From Emiliania huxleyi CCMP1516 (lineage: Eukaryota; Haptophyta; Isochrysidales; Noelaerhabdaceae), in NCBI RefSeq assembly GCF_000372725.1, contig NW_005201092.1, positions 472,698 through 536,697 of the forward strand: a DNA stretch of 64,000 bases, in the 5' to 3' direction. Under the pieces are notes generated by a model that saw only the letters and a program-made list of their open reading frames with translations, was not told the DNA's origin and searched no databases. Position 1 is the stretch's first letter, and the number at the start of each line of letters is the position of its first letter. A program made the position numbers and the translations under genes. This document shows, in pieces, positions 61,101 to 64,000 of the stretch.

Positions 61101-64000
61101 AAGGTGGAGAAGAGCTCCGCAGGGGAGAGGCCAAAGCTGTCCTCGCACACCTCCGCGTCCTGCTCGCACATCTTGAGCAGCAGCACGGTGAGGTAGACGA
61201 CGACGAGCGAAAGGTACGCCATCGTCGCGAGCCAGTTGTCCTCGCTGCGGCGGAAGGGCTGCGTCGCCATCTGCAGCGAGAGGAAGAGGATCGAGACGAG
61301 CAGCGCGACGAGCGCGCGCGCCTCCTCCAGCCTCTCGTCGATGAGCAGCACGAAGCACGTGAGCGTCAGCTTGCGCAGCACCTCTAGCACCTCCCACAAG
61401 TACGCCTCGGGCCTGTAGTCGGCCCAGAGGAAGCGCGTCGAAGCGACCCACTTTGTCGTCCGGCCGGCGCGGATCGCGCGCTGGTGAGCGAGAAGCAAGA
61501 CCAGGTAGAGCACCGGCACGCCGACGGGCCAAAGCGGGGAGAGTCCGAACGCCCAGTTCTTGAGCCGCTGGTGCGCCGGCGTGCTGCACTCCAGCGAGTA
61601 GTCCGCCTGCAGGAAGGACCGCGTCTCGCCCGTGGCGTCGTCGTAGACGAATGCGTCGCACAGAAACGAGGAGAAGATGAGCGCCGAGACGGCGGGCAGA
61701 AGGAGGAAGGTGGCGTAGAGAACCAGCGGGAGCACTCTGCGAAGCGCAGAGACGAGAAAGACGGAGGCGCCGGTTCCGCGGAGCTGCCCCTTTGCGTGGG
61801 CGACGGCGGCGTTGCGGATGGTCCACGCCACTGCGGCGAGACCGATGACGCCCCACGGAGCGACCGCCGCCCCGATGAGCTGGTCCAGCTTTGAGCCGTA
61901 GCAGGCGGACGGCACCGCCAGGTCCATCACCCGCGCCGCGGCGGTCAGGGCGGACATCACGTTTTCCATGAAGCTGCCGACGAGCGTCTCCGGGACGCTG
62001 AGCGCGTAGACGGAGGGGATGGCGGCCAGGCACTGGTAGAGAGCGACGAAGATCTTTAGCTTCGACCCCGTGCCCGCGCGCTTGAGAAGCGCGGCGAGAG
62101 AGCGGCCGGCTCGCAAGACCCTCCTCGCCGCCTTGTGCCGAGGCTCCCAGCTGCTCCGGAGGAGGGCGATCGCCGCACAAAGCAGCCCCGACGCGATCAC
62201 AGCCGCGGCGGCGAGCGAGGCGGGGCGCCATGGCGGAGGGCAGTCGACGCACTCCCTGCTGGCGACGCTAAAGTACTGTGCGACCGCGAGGCCTTCGCAA
62301 GAGCCGGAGCGCTCCCCACCCCGCCTGCAGGAGCACACCTTGCACCGGGGCCCCTCGTGGCGGTAATCGCAGAGGTCCGAGGCGGCACCCTCGTCATCGC
62401 CCTCCACCTCGAGCCGGCGCCTGGAGCTCGCGCTGCCTTTCGTCGAGCCCCTGCACGCGTCGGAGTCGTAGCAGCGGTAGAGCTCCGTCGTGCGGCTCGA
62501 GCCGCGCCAAAAGTCCCTCGAGACGCCCATCGTCGCCACCGTCGTGTTGCGCGAGCACTCGGCGTTCGGCGGGCAATCCTTGCAGTACTTGGTCGGGTTT
62601 TTGAAGATGTCGGCAGCGCTCTCGACCAGGTAGTAGCCCTCTTTGCAGATCGAGCAGGTGACGTCGCCGCGCCCACTACTCAAGGGATAGGGGCAGAGGG
62701 TGCATTCCCCCTGGCCAGGGTTGGCGGCGTACGTGCCTGCAGTACACTCGTCGCACGATACGCTGCCGGCGCCAGAAGTGGTGCCGGGCTTACAGAGCTC
62801 GCACTGGGAGAGGCCAGGCGTGGCGGCGAAAGCGCCCGGCGAGCACTCCGCCGGCGGCGCAGCCCCACCGCTGCACGACGATCCCGCCGGGCAGTCGAAA
62901 CAGTCGGGATCGCCGTCATCGTCGGTGGCATTGGCGTATGTGCCCAGCTCGCACGCCGCGGGCAGCTCGAGCGACGCGCCAAGAGGACACAGGCTGCCAG
63001 GCTTACAGCGGAGGCACTCGGCTGCGCCGCTCGCCTTCTGGTAGAATCCGGCGGAGCATCGTTCGCACTTGGAGAGGCCAGGCGTGGCGGCGAAAGCGCC
63101 CGGCGAGCACTCCGCCGGCGGCGCAGCCCCACCGCTGCACGACGATCCCGCCGGGCAGTCGAAGCAGTCGGGATCGCCGTCATCGTCGGTGGCATTGGCG
63201 TATGTGCCCGGCTCGCACGCTGCGGGCAGCTCGAGCGACGCGCCAAGAGGACACAGGCTGCCAGGCTTACAGCGGAGGCACTCGGCTGCGCCGCTCGCCT
63301 TCTGGTAGAATCCGGCGGAGCATCGTTCGCACTTGGAGAGGCCAGGCGTGGCGGCGAAATGGCCGGGCTCACAGGGCGCGCACGCGTCGCCGCTCTCCGC
63401 TCCCCGCGTCGCGCTCGCGGTGCCGGCGGGGCAGAGCTCGCAAGCGGCGCTCGAGTTGGAGCCGTTGTTCGGGTTGAAGCTGCCTGCGGGACAGGGCTCC
63501 CAGACCATGCTCGTGGCGGCGCCCACTTCATTGCAGGAGCCGCCCTTTGGACACGGCTCGCAAGACGACTGCCCGACAGCCGCCGAGTAGCTCCCCGGAG
63601 GACAGGCGAGGCAGTCCGCCTGGCCTGTGAGGGGCTGATACTGGCCCGGAGCGCACGGCAGACAAGCATCCTCGCTCGCCGCGCCGCGCGCCGGCATCAT
63701 CGTGCCGCGGGGGCACGGCGTCGGGTCGGCGGTGCCCTCGACGCAGTAGCGGCCTTGAGGGCACTGCCCGCTGCAGGTGGGGCTGCTCAGGTCGGTCTCG
63801 TTCCCGAAGAAGCCGGCGGCGCACTCCTTCAAGCAGCCGGTGAAGTCGCCGGAGAAGGCGTCCTCCCCGTCGCCGCTTGTCGGCGGCATGTACTGCCCGC
63901 GCTCGCAGGTCCAGCTGATGGGCGCGTTCGAGCTGACGGTCGTCTCGCCGACGTTGCCCTCGAAGGCGGTGCCGACGATGAGGGCGGTCTCGCTGTTCGT
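58170..64000 (-). CDS. Receptor-like phosphoinositide phospholipase C (5' partial)
   Basis: Runs off the window at 64000; exons are 64000-59533 and 59416-58170 with a GT-AG intron (59417-59532) joining ALRG to KVLCKGK. The N-terminal half is a Cys-rich GCC2/GCC3 (ephrin-receptor/TNFR-like) ectodomain with repeats such as CEPGTYANATDDDGDPDCFD. Next come about eight hydrophobic helices (for example LVLYATFLLLPAVSALIFSS and WLATMAYLSLVVVYLTVLLL). Then follows a PH-like domain ending VTSSDEEAAAWAAALQALMA, EF-hand-like helices (QLFNDYANADGEMDLRGWLA), the PLC X box SQPLSHYWVATSHNSYIVGD with HVEIDCWDQ, THGHTL and LEMHCKP, the Y box (LRFAGKNLDPLVCWRAGAQH), and a C2 domain. Catalytic His, Asn, Glu and Asp residues are retained. 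It would cleave PIP2 to IP3 and DAG at a membrane. Confidence 0.85.
62811..63338 (-). repeat. 264-bp tandem duplication in the phospholipase ectodomain
   Basis: Block AGGCCAGGCGTGGCGGCGAA starts at 62811, 63075 and 63339. The first two 264-bp units (88 residues each) are nearly identical and the third is partial. Each unit encodes two Cys-rich motifs. Confidence 0.9.

Noticed and set aside
59724..62252. An 842-codon minus-strand frame overlapping the phospholipase gene
   Set aside because: It is a shifted frame of the same strand with Arg/Ala-rich composition and no domains; the phospholipase frame has clear motifs throughout.

Overview
The window looks like nuclear DNA of a GC-rich, intron-bearing unicellular alga. 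I favour a haptophyte (Emiliania/Chrysochromulina type). This rests on very high GC, mixed gene orientation, short 50-200 nt introns with many GC-AG and a few apparent GA-AG junctions, a plastid-type leader on one transporter, and degenerate TTAGGG-like arrays. A dinoflagellate or pelagophyte cannot be excluded by reading alone. No bacterial operons, CRISPR arrays, rRNA or canonical tRNA genes were seen.

Layout. 0-5.6 kb: a partial minus-strand gene, a cupin, an ATP-dependent DNA ligase and a membrane protein. 5.6-9 kb: a dispersed repeat and an AAAP amino-acid transporter. 9-16.8 kb: an orphan AGC-kinase tail, a frameshifted F-box/RCC1 gene, a probable heme-thiolate peroxidase relative, a pentapeptide-repeat gene and a small membrane protein. 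17.9-25.7 kb, all minus: DUF72 protein, SAM methyltransferase, fidgetin/spastin-type AAA ATPase and aldo/keto reductase. 25.8-34.4 kb: a Cys/His-motif protein, a GT-A-like protein, a TrmA-type tRNA methyltransferase, a DUF1295-EXPERA fusion and an intact F-box/RCC1 paralogue. 34.4-39 kb: gene remnants, repeats and one unassigned gene. 39-45 kb: an alpha/beta hydrolase, an ankyrin protein and a DxD glycosyltransferase. 45-51.5 kb, minus: a membrane-anchored GH5 glucanase-like gene and tubulin-binding cofactor A. 51.5-56 kb: repeats, a (CA)93 tract and a two-module unknown protein. 56-64 kb: a class V aminotransferase-fold protein and a very large receptor-like phosphoinositide phospholipase C that runs off the window end.

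The outstanding theme is how the introns are built. Reconstructing exons from protein continuity shows that many introns are bounded by a direct repeat of roughly 6-40 bp containing AGG, so that one copy supplies the splice site. Several introns in unrelated genes share sequence with each other, and one such element occurs in both orientations within one gene. This is the signature of introner-type, transposon-like intron gain, alongside introns made by longer local duplications. The second highlight is two apparently novel fusions: a Cys-rich multi-pass receptor joined to a PH-EF-PLC-C2 core, and a DUF1295 reductase-like domain joined to an EXPERA sterol-type domain. The genes are ordinary housekeeping, lipid-signalling and wall-glucan functions and do not form one pathway.
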